A DNA stretch of 64,000 nucleotides from Zygnema cylindricum. Taxonomy: Eukaryota > Streptophyta > Zygnematophyceae > Zygnematales > Zygnemataceae. Shown in pieces: positions 1 to 12,046 of this stretch (its first letter is position 1; each line of letters starts with the position of its first letter). A program made the position numbers and the translations under genes. The stretch covers positions 1 to 64,000 of the forward strand of contig JBBHKE010001244.1 of assembly GCA_037447655.1 (NCBI GenBank). The letters run 5' to 3'. Under the pieces are notes generated by a model, which was given only the letters and a program-made list of their open reading frames with translations, searched no databases and was not told the DNA's origin.

Positions 1-119
1 TAGGAGCGTGACATAACCTAGTCAGATAGCGAGTGTTTAGATTTTGAAAAAAAAAATGTCGGTTTGGGGTATCGATTTTTTTTGACTTTTGCGACATGTG
101 CTCAATGTTTTATAGACTA

Positions 120-138
120 CACGGCCAATCGCTATTAG
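120..138. repeat. terminal end of a TA-flanked MITE
   Basis: CACGGCCAATCGCTATTAG preceded by TA matches the terminal sequence of the MITE family at 52.7-53.7 kb. The opposite end was not found, so this is a relic. The rest of 1-250 holds nothing I recognise. Confidence 0.4.
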
Positions 139-251
139 ATTAGTGAATTAGGGGCTTGTCTGTTCATTTTGCCTCAACAGCTCACAAGAGTACCACAGGT
201 TTAATTTTTAACACATTGTAAAAGCGACCTTCAAATTACTACATTGTTTTG

Positions 252-690
252 GTGAACCATGCCTATTTTTGAGTCGTTACGGTCGACATGTCGGAGGGGC
301 AAGTGCAATGCGGCTAGGAAAATGAGTGTGATTATTCACAACTACAATGCAATGGATGACTTTACTTTAATGGCGATCGAGATATTTGGTTGTTTGGGAG
401 ATGTTTCGGATGAGTTCCTCTATCCTTCTGGACGATGCTCTTTCGTGAGGAGGGACCTGAGAACTGTCGCACTTCTATCCTTACTTCATTTCTTCTTTTT
501 ATCATCACCAGCGTTCATGTGTGGCTTTACAGAGAGTGCAAGATTATATCCTCTTTCAAATTGATTTCGTTGTAATGGATCGTCGATTTGTTTCCAAACT
601 TCCTCAGCATACTCCGTCGAGCATGTGGGTAATGAAGGGATAGCTTTCAACAAGAATATAGGTATGATGAAGTTTGCCTAAATGTTTTTA
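252..690 (+). pseudogene. 3' fragment of a non-LTR-type reverse transcriptase element
   Basis: This stretch is collinear with 31735-32110, the C-terminal coding end of the retroelement described below. Both encode MDDF..MA.EIFGCLG followed by DEFL, and both then carry a related segment ending near CTCAGCATRCTCC. Only the last 120 or so codons are present and they are broken by stops and frameshifts, so it is a dead 5'-truncated copy. Its 3' UTR appears to resume after the solo LTR at 3488, where gatgatttaccatcgt matches gatggtttaccatcgt at 32283. Function of the intact family: reverse transcription and integration. Inference: two copies of one family in the window, this one older. Confidence 0.75.
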
Positions 691-1090
691 TCTTTTGTAC
701 GCTAATTTATGGTTGTTTATGTGCTTCTTGCCCCCTTCAATGCCTAGTGTTAGCTTGTCCTGTAGGAAATCGGCGGTAGTGTTAATTTGGAAAATCACCA
801 AGTCGTGAATTGAACTTGTGACCTGGTGAGCCGTACACCAGCTCAACCAACGGAGCTACCCGGCTGATGTGTTCGCAAGCTCCTACTACCGAATTTATAC
901 GGCGATTAGTGAAGCCTTACCGAACGAGCTTGTAGCGTGATACACACGTCTGGAGTCCAAAGTGGACGGTTCTCGAACATGTCATTGTTTGTGTTTGTTT
1001 CTTTCATGATGCTTCTTCTTTTCAGTTGCTTCCACCCTCGTTCCATTTTTCTGTTTCATTTCCACACTCTATTTTCCATTACCGTGTACT
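691..1090. other. element 3' UTR/unknown sequence with a tRNA-like stretch
   Basis: No gene is seen. On the minus strand at about 810-870 a tRNA-like segment has an AGCC acceptor-like start, a GCTC/GAGC D-stem and a TGGTG/CACCA anticodon-like stem. It lacks U33 and a paired T-arm, so it is a relic, not a tRNA gene. The T-rich tail near 990-1090 resembles the retroelement 3' UTR at 32120-32250. Confidence 0.35.
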
Positions 1091-3487
1091 TGTTGATATT
1101 TATGTATTTTCTAGGTCTGTTTTAGGATTGAAAAGTAGCAGAGGCAATCTGCCTCTAACCTCCTTCTCCAAGCCCCCACACTTGTTGTAGTCACTCAAGG
1201 CTAAAGAGGGAGCTAGAGCCATGGCTACCTAAGCTCTTTAGAGAATACAAGGGGTAAACAAGGTAGACTTACCAAAAAGTACTTCACGGACCCAACAATT
1301 GATCAAGGTACTTATAGGAATTGATTGAGGAACCTGTAGTCCGTCAAGTCACCCGTAGCCGTTATCCTCATCCATTTAGTCTAGGACTAGTGCTATGACA
1401 CATAGGGTTTGATAGGTATTTAAATTGTTAAATGTAGGGTTTCTCATTTAACTGGATTACGCTAAATAGGACATAGAAACATTTGTACTTTTAGTACCGG
1501 ATGAAACAAATTGTACGGACATTTGTTTCGACGGTCCGTATGAAATGCCGAAATAAATCGGACGGCCGTGAATAGCGCCGGCTTCGCGAAAGGATAATTT
1601 GGCAGTTTACGGACGTCACCACTCCAGATGATACGTGTCGACATTGTACATGTTGCGGAATATCCGGAACGGAACACAACAAATTTGGATGTGACAAATG
1701 TCACATTATGGCAATATCGTACAATGTTCGTACACAAAGTACTCCGGCACCTGTAATTTTTTGTTCGGTACCGTTTTTTTGACGTGGCATGACCTGACGC
1801 ATGTGGAGAGATAAGATTTGGAAGAGGAATTTCGAGGATTAAAAGAGCGAATCCGGATAGGACATGTGTGGACTTTTTAGCCATGTCGTAGGATGGCCGA
1901 ACAAATGGTACAGCGACACCTGTACTGTAGAAATTAATGGTCCGTTTAAAGTATTTTCTAGATATAAATAGAAATATAGAAAGAAGCCGAGGCAATCTAC
2001 CTCTAACTTCTCTCTCAAACTCTCGAACTTGTCGGAGTCACTGAGAAATTGGAGAGGAAGCTAGAGCCATGACTACCTAGGCTATCCAGAGGTTTACGGG
2101 AAATATATACATTAGTTACCATTATGGGTTTATTTACTAAAAGAATATATGATGCCGCCAGGATTTGATCCTGGTAACTGCCGGCAGTAAGTAACTAGTA
2201 GCCGGTAGCCTTAAACCGTTAAGTCTAGCCTTAGTGTTACGTACTATAATGTTTGATATTTAATTAAATATTAAGACGTAGGATAGTTCATTTAACTGAA
2301 ACAGTTTACGGGAGACATAGATCCTGAAATGTAAAAGTACGGAATACGGTACGGATAAGAAATCAATATCGCGCATTTATTTCTTTAGCGAAACGAATAT
2401 CGCGCATGTATTTATTACGGCTACGATTAAATGTGAATTTAATCGGATGGCCAAAATTAACGCCGAGATCGCGGAAGAGGATTTCGGCGGTTTTTGGTCA
2501 TCGCCACATCGGATGACACGTGGCGGATTGACATTGGATCGCGGCATCTCCGAGGATTAAGGAAGCGAATCTGGATATACCACGTGTCGACATTTAGGCC
2601 ATGTCGTACAGAGTCCGTACAGAAAGTACACCGGCAGCTATACTTTTGTGTACGGAAGTGTAATCTGATTGGTTCCGTACATCAGTAGATAGAGTCTGTG
2701 AGAGAGATAGGACTTAGAAAAATTAGGAGATAGGATCCTCTCTCCCAGAGAGCTTCTGTACAAAAGGTCAACTTTGACCCTCCATAACTTACTGCTCAGG
2801 GGAGCAAATCCAGAGATTCTTTTTGCTATCGTCTCAAGGGAGTCTTCCCTTTACAGGGGTGAAGGTGGTCAGAGTTATTATTGGCCAGGGTGGCAGTTGT
2901 TTTTGCTGAAACACAAAGGGGTCAGGGTTATCCTAGAGGCTTCTTGGAAGCTGTCCTTTCTGAGGACTTTTGGAGGTCTCAGAGTTTTATGTACCTTTAT
3001 GTACTATACAGTAATATGATTGGTTTGTACCTCAATACTAGTGGGTTTAGAGTGGGATTTTAGGACTTATAATATTTCTGGTAGGTAGCTGTCTCTTCAG
3101 AGAGCACCTTGTATAAATGGTAAACTTTGACCAGCCATATCAATCAACTCAGTTGACCAAATTCAGTGATTCTTTTTGTTGCGGACTCAGGGAAGTCCAG
3201 GCTACATAGGGGTGTAGTGAATCAGAGTTTTTGCTTGCCAGGGTGGCTGCATTTCTAAGGGAAAGTCAAAGTGGGGATTATTATCCAAAACTCATATTCT
3301 AACTTTGCATTCTGTGGTGGAACTTTAGCACACAGAAAGTCTTATTTCTCAAAGGTGAAGGTGTAATGGGGTTTTGATTGTCAAGGGGTCAATTAATTGG
3401 GTTTATATTAACTTGGTGTCGACACTATCTAGATTAGCTTTTTTTGATCTGCGAATTCTGTGTGGCAATGGAGCCCATAGAATTTCA
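1091..3487 (+). repeat. outer solo LTR (A-type copia family), interrupted
   Basis: It begins TGTTGATATTTATG and ends GAATTTCA, with near-matching 5-bp flanks gtact/gtaca. It contains the signature blocks of the A-type LTR: a CT-rich block with 'acttgttgtagtcactcaagg', an antisense tRNA-like region, and a terminal ATG (3468-3470) about 20 nt before the end. No internal coding sequence remains, so it is a solo LTR left by LTR-LTR recombination. A younger solo LTR splits it at 1926-2989. Confidence 0.8.
1926..2989 (+). repeat. inner solo LTR with perfect target duplication
   Basis: The LTR runs from TGTAGAAATTAATGG to AGAGTTTTA and is flanked by identical 5-bp repeats TGTAC (1921-1925, 2990-2994). 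It is about 1064 bp and belongs to the same subfamily as the solo LTRs at 8778 and 10803. The usual ATG near the end has mutated (TTGGAGG). The terminal CA is TA here. Confidence 0.88.
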
Positions 3488-3540
3488 GTACAAAGATGAT
3501 TTACCATCGTCCGTGCTTAATAAAGTCTTACGCTACAAGG
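3488..3540 (+). pseudogene. continuation of the retroelement 3' UTR
   Basis: The block gatgatttaccatcgtccgt right after the solo LTR parallels the 3' UTR at 32280-32310. It supports insertion of the LTR into the tail of the dead retroelement. Confidence 0.5.
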
Positions 3541-3678
3541 ATTCAGATTTTTTGTTAATTTCACATTACTATCAACAAGGTTCTTATAGTGATAAATTAG
3601 ATATTTGATGTATCGAATATCGAACTGTCAAATAGCCCAATATATCACTCCGGGACCAACAGAATCTATTGCAATATA

Positions 3679-3853
3679 CAGTAGAACCTGTCTAAAACAA
3701 TACTCCTGGGACCGGTGGTTGGTATTGAATTAGAGAGGTTATTGAATTACGACGCTGCGATGTAATTCACTATTGAATGGTCAGGACCGGGCACAAATAT
3801 TGAATTATGGAGGTTATTGAATTAGGCAGTATTGAATTAGACAGGTTCTACTG
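3679..3853. mobile_element. pogo/Tigger-like MITE
   Basis: Perfect 17-bp terminal inverted repeats CAGTAGAACCTGTCTAA are flanked on each side by TA. The length is 175 bp and there is no coding capacity. The TIR start CAGT..AACCT and the TA duplication are typical of pogo-group Tc1/mariner elements. The interior repeats 'ttattgaatta' several times. Confidence 0.85.
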
Positions 3854-3859
3854 TACTTG

Positions 3860-5283
3860 GTGGGAGGTGGGTGTCAAAACAATTGAAGTACAAAAGCTGA
3901 CTATATAGAAAGCAGGGCGGGAAATCCCCCTCCCTCTCAGTTTTGTAAATTTTCCACAGATCAGCTTACGGACGTATTACAATAATTATCGAACCAATAA
4001 CCTATCGAGATACATTGTAATTCTCAATATACCGGAACAATACATAGATTATCCGTAAGATAAAAAAAGGCACATATCGAATATCGACAAGAGGCATTTG
4101 ATACACAATACTACTTATTACATACATCAAGTGGCGTTTCATGACATTGTTTTTTATTATTCATCGTAGGGTCCAAAATTTTTTTGTACACAAAGAGCAC
4201 ACAAGTTTGATAAAAATCATCATTTTACTTTGTTGTCACTAACATTAAGCAGTGCAAATTTTTTCGTCCCATCGTACTTAATGATAATTTTCAATTTGTT
4301 TTATGATTTTGTCTTCTTACAATAAGATATTGTACATCCATATGTCTTAACTGTTTTTTTATCTACGTGAAAAAAAAAAAAAGTTCTTATATCCCACTTT
4401 TCAAAGTTTTCCAAAATACAAAAGTAATTCCTATAATCGTTTGGTATCCCAACAACACTATAAAGGAAAATGGTGAAACAATCCAGGCAAAAAAACAAAC
4501 TAAAATTTTAAGTTAATAACAAAAGAAAAAAAACACATGACAGATAATTCAAAACCCCACAGGCATTTTTTTGACGGCTTCCACACCAAGTAGACCATAA
4601 TCCACTGCCAAATCCAAAAAAAAAAAAAAAAACCCATAACAACTGTTTATAAAAAGGAAGTCTTAGAAAAAAAAATCTTTATTCTTCAGAATAAAAATCT
4701 TCTCATGAAAACCTAATGGTGATGGTTGTTCAGGTTTGCTTGTTGCGCCGCCTCGACAAACATTTCTTCGATAATTGTTACTAAAACAAGCATAAGAGCT
4801 GTATCCACTCCGGGAAAAAATGAACAAAACACGTTTTTTTTCCAAAGACTATTGCTTGTGCGGTAAATTTGCGAGAAACATCAGCCAAAAGTCGGCCGAA
4901 AGCATCTACAATTTGTTTCAAAATTCAGACAAATATGTCAATTTGTTGGAGATATGAAAAACTTAATAATAACATAGCAAATATTAAAAAAGCTAGAAAA
5001 GCATATATGATAATAATTTAACCAATATGTCAAAAAGTAAATAAAAATTTTAACTATAAGCCTTGTACGGAGATATTAAAACGCACGAAACGAAATATCG
5101 TTGTCAATGTAAAAATGTTAATTCGTAGATAGTGTGGCTCAATTTCGTCGCGCGTGACGACGCGCATTTTTTTCATTCAATTGATATATTTACCCCGGTT
5201 CTTTTTATTATAGTGTACAAAGTTTATTTCCTTTCGTGGGTTTTAATATTTCCGTACAAGACTTTTAGTACTTCACTTTAAAG
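3860..5283. other. AT-rich intergenic DNA
   Basis: Homopolymer-rich sequence with many stops in all frames. I see no gene, RNA or repeat family that recurs elsewhere in the window. Confidence 0.5.
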
Positions 5284-5844
5284 CATAGTTCAAAAGTAGG
5301 TGAAAGTACGCCTATACAATATGCCTATTGTAGGTAAAACTTACAATATAGCCTTAAGACCCATATTGTATTTGCCGCAAAATGAAATAAAATAGTAACA
5401 GGGTTGAGTTGCACATCGATCGATAGAGAATTAAACGTCATGTCTAAATTTTGAAAACCATTCGGATATTTTTTTTTTTCCGTGAGTTTTGAGGAATTCT
5501 TTATTTAAACCGTCAGATTTGGACGATCAGATTGTCGCTGATCAAAGGAGCGATCAAAAAAGATCACATGAAAAGCCCATAACACAACTTACGAGAGGGC
5601 TTACGTCCATGTTTTTTTTTTTTGGGTTTTTTTTCCCATAGAATGTCATCCTACGCCGTGTCAGTTCGCTAAAAAATTTCGTCCAGCGGCGTGCACTGTA
5701 CTATGATGATACGTCAGATTCGTACGTTCGTACAGAAGTGTGCAAACGCACACCTATATAGTTTGCCTAGTCTACGCGAGTTTTGTGCCAGGTTTTGTGC
5801 GCCTACCAAAAGCCTACCATAAAAACCCATACTTTTGGACTATG
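5284..5844. mobile_element. hAT-like non-autonomous element
   Basis: Ends are CATAGTTCAAAAGTAGG and an inverted partner ACTTTTGGACTATG, flanked by 8-bp near-duplicates ctttaaag/ctataaag. The two ends match the 275-bp element at 42619-42893 closely. The centre is longer by about 290 bp of unrelated sequence, so this is either the longer parent form or a copy with an insertion. The 8-bp duplication points to the hAT superfamily. No transposase is encoded. Confidence 0.72.
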
Positions 5845-5894
5845 CTATAAAGAGTTTTCGAGCTCAATGAAACGCTTAAACGATTAAATATTAA

Positions 5895-6175
5895 TTTGCG
5901 ACTAAGTGCTCTCACCGTGAAGCTCACGTAACGACAAAAAGTGAATGTCTGCGACCTTTTTATTTACATGTGGTTGCCTCAGTTTTGTTACCGTAAACTT
6001 TCGCGAGCTGTGTGAATTTCTAATTTTATTATGACGGCTGACGTTCGCAAGCCCAGCAAAATTTTAAGCGGTTGAAACAATTTTTTGAAAGTCAAAATTT
6101 TCCAACCGATTGACCATCAAATTTGCACTCAGCGGTACTTTATTTGTACCAATGTGTACTTCAAACGTACATTTT
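5895..6175. repeat. single arm of a foldback element
   Basis: The sequence from 'tttgcgactaagtg' through 'ttgtaccaatgtgtac' is related to the right arm of the foldback element at 7178-7534, in the same orientation. No matching inverted arm was found, so it is a partial copy. Confidence 0.5.
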
Positions 6176-6666
6176 TTGAGAAAATGACGTAAGTAACTGT
6201 GCCCAACCAAAACAGTCACTGTCATGATCAATTCCCAGTAATCATAGTGATAAATCGAATTGCACAAAAAGACAAAATTTTTGTAAAAGGTTTGTAAAGG
6301 GACACTGACAAGAAAATCAAAGACTTTAGCAAAGAAAAAGTACAAAACTGTGTTGTGACGAGAAATGACTGGTAATAAAACTGTACGGATAATGATAAAA
6401 TCAGTTGAGATCCATGTTAGGCTAGAGCCTTCGGTTTCACAAAAAGTTAGAAGCATTTGTTATTTTTTCTGGCAAACAAAACCTTTGACTAACATTTTGG
6501 GAGATTGGCAATTGTCATTGCCGTATGTATTATTGTACGAAGGAACAATATTTTAGGTTGTTCTTCCATTGGGAGCTGCCAATAATCGTACAATAATCTT
6601 CCCTAACACTAAATACCACGTCCATTTGCAATCAGAACACAGGTTGTTACTTGTTCCAGTACAGTA

Positions 6667-7705
6667 TAGTGTGTATCGCTATTAGTGTTAATACTTTTGG
6701 GAATTGCTATTCGCAGAGACCATTTATGCTACGCGCAGGTAGTTGTTTGAAATTGTACATTCAAAGTACACTTTCGTATAAGCTACGTACCTTTAGGTTC
6801 AGATTGACGATCAATCCGTCGAACAACTTTGACTGGCGAAATATTGTACTGGCGGTTAAAAAAGTGTCGCGCTTGCGAACGTCGACCGTTGTAAAAAAAA
6901 AACAATTCACACCATCGGCGCAAGTTTACGGTAACAAAACTGCGGCAACCACATATAACTAAAATGGCTGCGCGCATGTAGTTTGTCACTTCACGTCCGT
7001 GAAAGCACACATCGACATTTGAATTAGCCGCATAAATGAAATCTCCTCGCGAACCGTTACACTGAACTTGGACACAAATTAAAGGACGATGTACAACATG
7101 TATAAACTCGCACGAAACGTACAAAATTAAAAAAACGTAGCCAAGTATAAATATTGATGAAACTAAAATGACGCGTCTTCACGTAGTAGATTTCATTTTT
7201 GCGGCTAAGTCATATGTAGGTGTGTGCTTTCACAGACATAAAGTGACAAACTACCTGCGCTCAGCCATTTTATTCATATGTGGCTTCCACAGTTCTATTA
7301 TAATAAACCAGCGACGGCCGTGTGAATTGTTTTTTTTGTTATGACGGTCGACGTTCGCTAGCGCGACAATTTTTTAACCGCCATTACAATATTACGCCAG
7401 TCAAAGTTGTTCGACGGATTGACCGTCAAATATGAACTTAAAGGCACGTAGCTTGTACGAAACTGTACGTCCAATATACAATTTTGACAACTACCTACGC
7501 GAAGCAAAAATCGTCTCTGGGATTAGCAATTCCCATACATTTTTGGCCACTTAAAACATATTTTATCCGTACTCATATGACCAATTTCCATTTTAAGACA
7601 ACCAATCGGAAGTTGAGAATCTTAAGAACCACAATCCGACAAATGTTTACGACGAAAAGTTGTTTTAAACGACGATAAAAACATCAATTCTAGCGATTCA
7701 CGATG
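6667..7705. mobile_element. TA-flanked MITE split by a foldback insertion
   Basis: The left part 6667-6698 (GTGTATCGCTATTAGTGTTAATACTTTT) and the right part 7535-7705 (ending CTAGCGATTCACGATG) together reconstitute the MITE seen intact at 52684 and 53117. TA flanks both ends (6665-6666, 7706-7707). The foldback element sits where the intact copies have 'taatattttttt.gccactt'. Confidence 0.7.
6699..7534. mobile_element. 836-bp foldback (long inverted repeat) element
   Basis: The arms 6699-7051 and 7178-7534 are inverted copies of each other, starting GGGAATTGCTA on each strand, with about 125 bp between them. Flanks 'aatactttt' and 'atacatttt' suggest an 8-9-bp target duplication, compatible with a Mutator-type or foldback element. 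It is non-coding. A single strand could fold into a very long hairpin. Confidence 0.72.
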
Positions 7706-8057
7706 TAGTGCACGGTCTAAAACTATTTAAAGATTTTTAAAGCGTATCGTAAAAGCATACATCAAAGATTTTTCAAAAATGACAGATTCGTACTATCTTT
7801 TTGGACTAACCAAAAATGAAAAACAGCGTAAGGACAAAAATAAAAAACACGGCAAACCACGAAAGTCAATGGACGGCAAAGGAGACGTGACAGGATTTTT
7901 TCCAGCAAAAAACAATTAGCGCCTTTGTTGGATTTGCATGAACCCTGTTTAAGGCTAAATGGGGGCTTATATGGCGTGTTAAATTTTCATTGGCCCTCGG
8001 GATAGTGATAATAGACCGTAATTTGTGGCTTGAGGGCGGCATTGAAGATTTCATGTA

Positions 8058-8257
8058 CACCGTACGTCGCTATTAGTGTTAGTACTTTTTTGCCCCTTAA
8101 AAACATCCCTTTTCTTTACACATTTGTTTGATTATGGATCTGACGGTCGCGATTGAAAGTCAAGATTCTCACCTTCCGATTGGCAGTCTCCATTTGATAA
8201 TCGAACAAGTGTGTACGGAGATAAGATGTTTTAAATGGCGAAAAATATATTAAGGGC
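8058..8257. repeat. truncated TA-flanked MITE
   Basis: It begins CACCGTACGTCGCTATTAGTG after TA and carries the family's internal inverted blocks ('acacatttgtttgattatgg', 'cgaacaagtgtgtacgga', 'aagatgttttaaatggcgaaa'). The right terminal repeat is missing after 'tatattaa'. Confidence 0.6.
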
Positions 8258-8435
8258 GCGTCTCCATGTACCATAGTAAGGGTCTTTTATCTTTCGTTAT
8301 CTTGTAAACCTTAGAGCCTTACCGCGTAAGTTTCAACAGTACAAAAAAAAAAAAACGAGAAGTACATTTTGCGTCATAATCGAACTTAGGATGTACTACA
8401 TGTTGACGTTTTGTGTTCTTTGACCCACGACCACG

Positions 8436-8558
8436 CCAAATAACGTCATCTTCAAACTTTTCTTTAAAAAACATCATCATCAAACTTTTCTTTAAATAAC
8501 ATCATCTTCAAACTTTTCTTTAAATAACATCATCTTCAAACTTTTCTTTAAAAAACAG
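8436..8558. repeat. minisatellite, about 31-bp unit x4
   Basis: Four tandem near-identical copies of a unit containing cttcaaacttttctttaaa, differing at a few positions. There are no unique spacers. Confidence 0.8.
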
Positions 8559-8709
8559 GGACGATGTATTTTAAAACAAACTATTTTTGAAAAAAAATAG
8601 GAACATTTATAAGCACATGTAAAAAAATTTACAAAAATTTCAAACGAATTCAATTGACGGCAAAAGGTACACTATTCATTATATTTTGTCCGTTTGCGTT
8701 CACGTATGA

Positions 8710-8777
8710 TGCAACTCTAAGACCTCCATTGGTACTCAGAGTAGGCAGCTTACTAAAAGCCTCTAGGATAACTTAAG
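8710..8777 (-). repeat. copia B 3' LTR, first piece
   Basis: TGCAACTCTAAGACC onward matches the start of the other B LTR at 22508. On the minus strand it encodes the intact LTR-terminal ATG (8727-8729). A solo LTR interrupts it at 8778; it resumes at 9832. Confidence 0.8.
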
Positions 8778-9831
8778 TGTAGAAATTAATGGTCCGTTTA
8801 AAGTATTTTCTAGGTCTAAATAGAAATATAGAAAGAAGCCGAGGCAGTCTACCTCTAACTTCTCTCTCCAACTCTCAAACTTGTCGCAGTCACTGAGAAA
8901 TTGGAGAGGAAGTTAGAGCCATGGCTACCTAGGCTATCCAAAGGTTTACGCGAAATATATTTTAGTTAGGGGTTTATTTACTAAAAAGATATGTGTCGGC
9001 CACAGGATATAATCCTGAAACGTGCCGGACGGCAAGCAGCCGGTAACCGGTAGCCTTAGCTGTTAAGTCTTTAACTAGTGTTGTGTAATATGGTTTGATA
9101 TTTAATTAAATATTAACAGGTAGGATAATTCATTTAACTGTAATTGTTTACGGGATACATAGATCCGGTAATGTAAAAGTACGGATTACACTACGGATAA
9201 GAAACCAATACCGCTCATTTACTTTTTTAGCGAAACGAATACCGCGCATGTATTTATTACCGCTACGATTAAATGTGAATTTAATCGGACGGCCGGAATT
9301 AGCGTCGAGATCGCGGAAGAAGATTTCAACGGTTTTTGGTCATTGCCACATCGGATGACACGTGGCGGAATGACATTGGATCGCGACATCTCCGAGGATT
9401 AAGGGAGCGAATCCGAATATACCACGAGTTGACATTTAGGCTATGTCGTACAGAGTTCGTCTCGAAAGTACACCGGCAGCTGTAATTTTGTGTACGGAAG
9501 TGTAATCTAATTGTTTCCGTACATCAGTAGATACAGTCTGTGAGAAAGATAGGACTTAGAAAAATTAGGAGATAGGATCCTCTCTCCTAGAGAACCTCTG
9601 TACAAAAGGTCAACTTTGACCCTACATAACTTATTGCTCAAGGGAGCAAATTCAGAGATTCTTTTTGCTATCGACTTAAAGGAGTCTTGCCTTTACACGG
9701 GTGAAGGTGGTTGGAGATATTGCTTGCCAGGGTGGCAGTTGTTCTTGCTGAAACACAAAGGGGTCAATGTTATCCTAGAGGCTGCTTGGAAGCTGTCTAC
9801 TCTGAGGCATTATGGAGGTCTCAGAGTTTCA
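8778..9831 (+). repeat. solo LTR inside the B 3' LTR
   Basis: The LTR runs from TGTAGAAATTAATGG to CAGAGTTTCA, about 1054 bp, with flanks ttaag/ctaag (4 of 5 matching). It contains the antisense tRNA-like block near 8995-9060 and the terminal ATG at 9812-9814. It has no internal sequence. Confidence 0.85.
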
Positions 9832-10766
9832 CTAAGATCTTCGATCTTAGTCTGAATATTACTGATACCTTGAAAGAATACAAACTAACCAAAATCCACC
9901 CGTTGGAAAAGCTTACTCCTCGAGTCTGCAACAAAAAGAATCGTTGAATTTGCTCCTCGAGCAGTAAATTATCAATGGTCAAAGATAACCTTTTATATAG
10001 AAGCGCTTTCGGAGAGAGGCAGCTACCTAAATATTTCTAAGTCCTGAACCCCTCTCTTATCCCTCAACTATTGAAGTACAGAGCCAATCAATTAATTCTG
10101 CAGTACAGAAAAGTACTTTGTCTAGAGTACTTTCTTTACGGCCATTGTACGACATTGCCAAGAAGTTGACGCCTGCCATTTCTGGGTTCGCCATGGTATG
10201 TTCCGGAGATGCCGCCATCGAATATCATGTTGCCACGTGTCACCCGGTGTGGCTGAGATCGCAAACCGCCAAATCGTCCATTCTGCGATGCCGACTTCTT
10301 CTTTTCCCGTCTGATTGATATTGCCCTTATTTTTTAGCTGTTAAAATACAAGCAGTACATTTAGACATGATTATATCTAACTATATCTATGTGATTGTAG
10401 TCTGTTCGTCAGGTAAATGAACTTTCCTATTTATACATATTTAAGTAGCCATCGTAGCCTATATACCTCGACACAGGTTCTACGCTACATGGTAACGACG
10501 CTGCTCTATTCAGACGGACGGTAGGTACCACGATCAAATCCTGGGTCCGTTAACGTTTTTGGTAAGTTTAACAAAGAATTACCTTCTGACTCTAAGAGAA
10601 GCATAGGCAACCATGGCTTTAGCTTCTTCTTCAGCCTCTAGTGACTAGGACAAGTATGGAGCTAGAGAGAGAAGTTAGAAGTAGGTTGCCTTTGCTTTTT
10701 CTTCCTCATTTTGTATAACTTTTAAGAAACCTAGAAAATACATAAGAAATCCTTTTAATTTCAACA
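9832..10766 (-). repeat. copia B 3' LTR, second piece
   Basis: It is collinear with 22580-23503, ending TTTCAACA (TGTTGAAA on the minus strand). A TATA-like 'ttttatatag' and a tRNA-like block near 10475-10550 are visible. Together with 8710-8777 it forms one LTR of roughly 1 kb. Confidence 0.82.
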
Positions 10767-10802
10767 TTCCCATTATTTTCTAGTCACCTTTTAGTTTAAG
10801 TA
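10767..10802 (-). pseudogene. copia B polypurine tract/tail fragment
   Basis: The sequence 'ttcccattattttctagtcacctttta' is the reverse complement of a purine tract plus end of pol. It matches 62110-62140 of copia D. It continues at 11852 after a solo LTR. Confidence 0.7.
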
Positions 10803-11851
10803 TGTAGAAATTAATTGTTTTTAAGTATTTTCTAGGTCTGAATAGAAATAAAGAAGCCGAGGCAGTCAACCTCTAACTTCTCTCTCCAACTCTCAAACTT
10901 GTCGCAGTCACTGAGAAATTGGAGAGGAAGCTAGAGCCATGGCTACCTAGGCTATCCTGAGGTTTACGGGAAATTTATATTAGTTAGGGGATTAATTACT
11001 AAAAGGTATGTGCTGGCGACAGGATTTGATCCTGGTACCTGCCGGCCGACAGAGAGTAAATAGCCGGTAGCCTTAGCCGTTAAGTCTAGAAGTAGTCTTA
11101 CGCAATATATAGTACGATAATTATTTAAACATGTACACGTAGGATAAATCATTTAACTATAACTGTTAACGGGATACATAGATATGGTAGTGTAAAAGTA
11201 CGAATTGCTGTACAGATAAGAAATCAATACCGCGCATTGATTTCGTAAGCGAAACAAATACCGCGCATATATTTATTACGGCTACGATCAAATGCGAGTT
11301 TAATCGGACGGCCGGAATTAGCGCCGAGATCGCGGAAGAAGAATTCGGCGGTTTGTGGACATCGCCACATCGGATGACACGTGGCGATGTTACATTGGAG
11401 CACGGCATCTCCGAGGATTAAAGGAGCGAATCCGGACATTCCACGTGTGGACATTTAGGCCATGTCGTACAATGTCCGTATATAAAGTACACCGACAGCT
11501 GTACTTTTGCGTACGGAACTATATTCCGATTGGTTCCGTACATCAGTAGATAGAGTCTGTGAGAGAGATAGGACTTAGAAAAATTAGAAGATAGGACCCT
11601 CTCTCCCAGAGAGCTTCTATACAAAAGGTCAACTTTGACCCTCCATAACTTACTGCTCAGGGGAGCAAATTCAGAGATTCTTTTTGCCCATCGACTCAGG
11701 GGAGTCTTGCCTTCACAGTGGTGCAGGTGGTCAGAGTTTTTATCTGCCAAGGTGGCAGTTGTTTTTGCTGAAACACCAAGGGGTCACGATTATCCTAGAG
11801 GCTTCTTGGAAGCTGTCCACTCTGAGGACTTATGGAGGTCTCAGAGTTTCA
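10803..11851 (+). repeat. solo LTR inside copia B
   Basis: TGTAGAAATTAATTG to CAGAGTTTCA, 1049 bp, with flanks aagta/aagtc. The B sequence reads through cleanly if this LTR is removed (tagtttaag joined to tccacacctc, as in copia D). The terminal ATG lies at 11832-11834. Confidence 0.85.
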
Positions 11852-12046
11852 AAGTCCACACCTCTCTCTGCAAAATATTATTTTAGGTGAATGCAGTGGA
11901 TTTGTCATCATATCTACAAACATTTCATTGTCTGGTTTATATTCTAGACTTGTTATTTTGTTCTCCACCTTTTCTATAACAAACCTAAATTTGATATCCA
12001 GGTGCTTCGATTTAAAGTAATATTTAGGGTTAGCAGCAATTGCAAT
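11852..12046 (-). pseudogene. copia B pol 3' end (RNase H C-terminus)
   Basis: The minus strand matches the C-terminal RNase H region of copia D (62150-62345): the block equivalent to KHMDIRLSFVREKVE and MIADMMTK can be traced. It breaks at 12046, where copia A is inserted, and continues at 18386. Confidence 0.75.

Noticed and set aside
810-870. Functional tRNA gene on the minus strand
   Set aside because: D-stem and anticodon-like stem are present but U33 and a paired T-arm are missing.
2774-3063. Small proteins repeated at 2.8, 9.6 and 11.6 kb (MTLHNLLL.GAN..)
   Set aside because: They are translations of the same part of related LTRs; reading frames differ and break between copies.
8436-8558. 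CRISPR-like array
   Set aside because: Plain tandem minisatellite with no unique spacers, in a eukaryotic genome. The same holds for 39795-40210 and 60812-60972.
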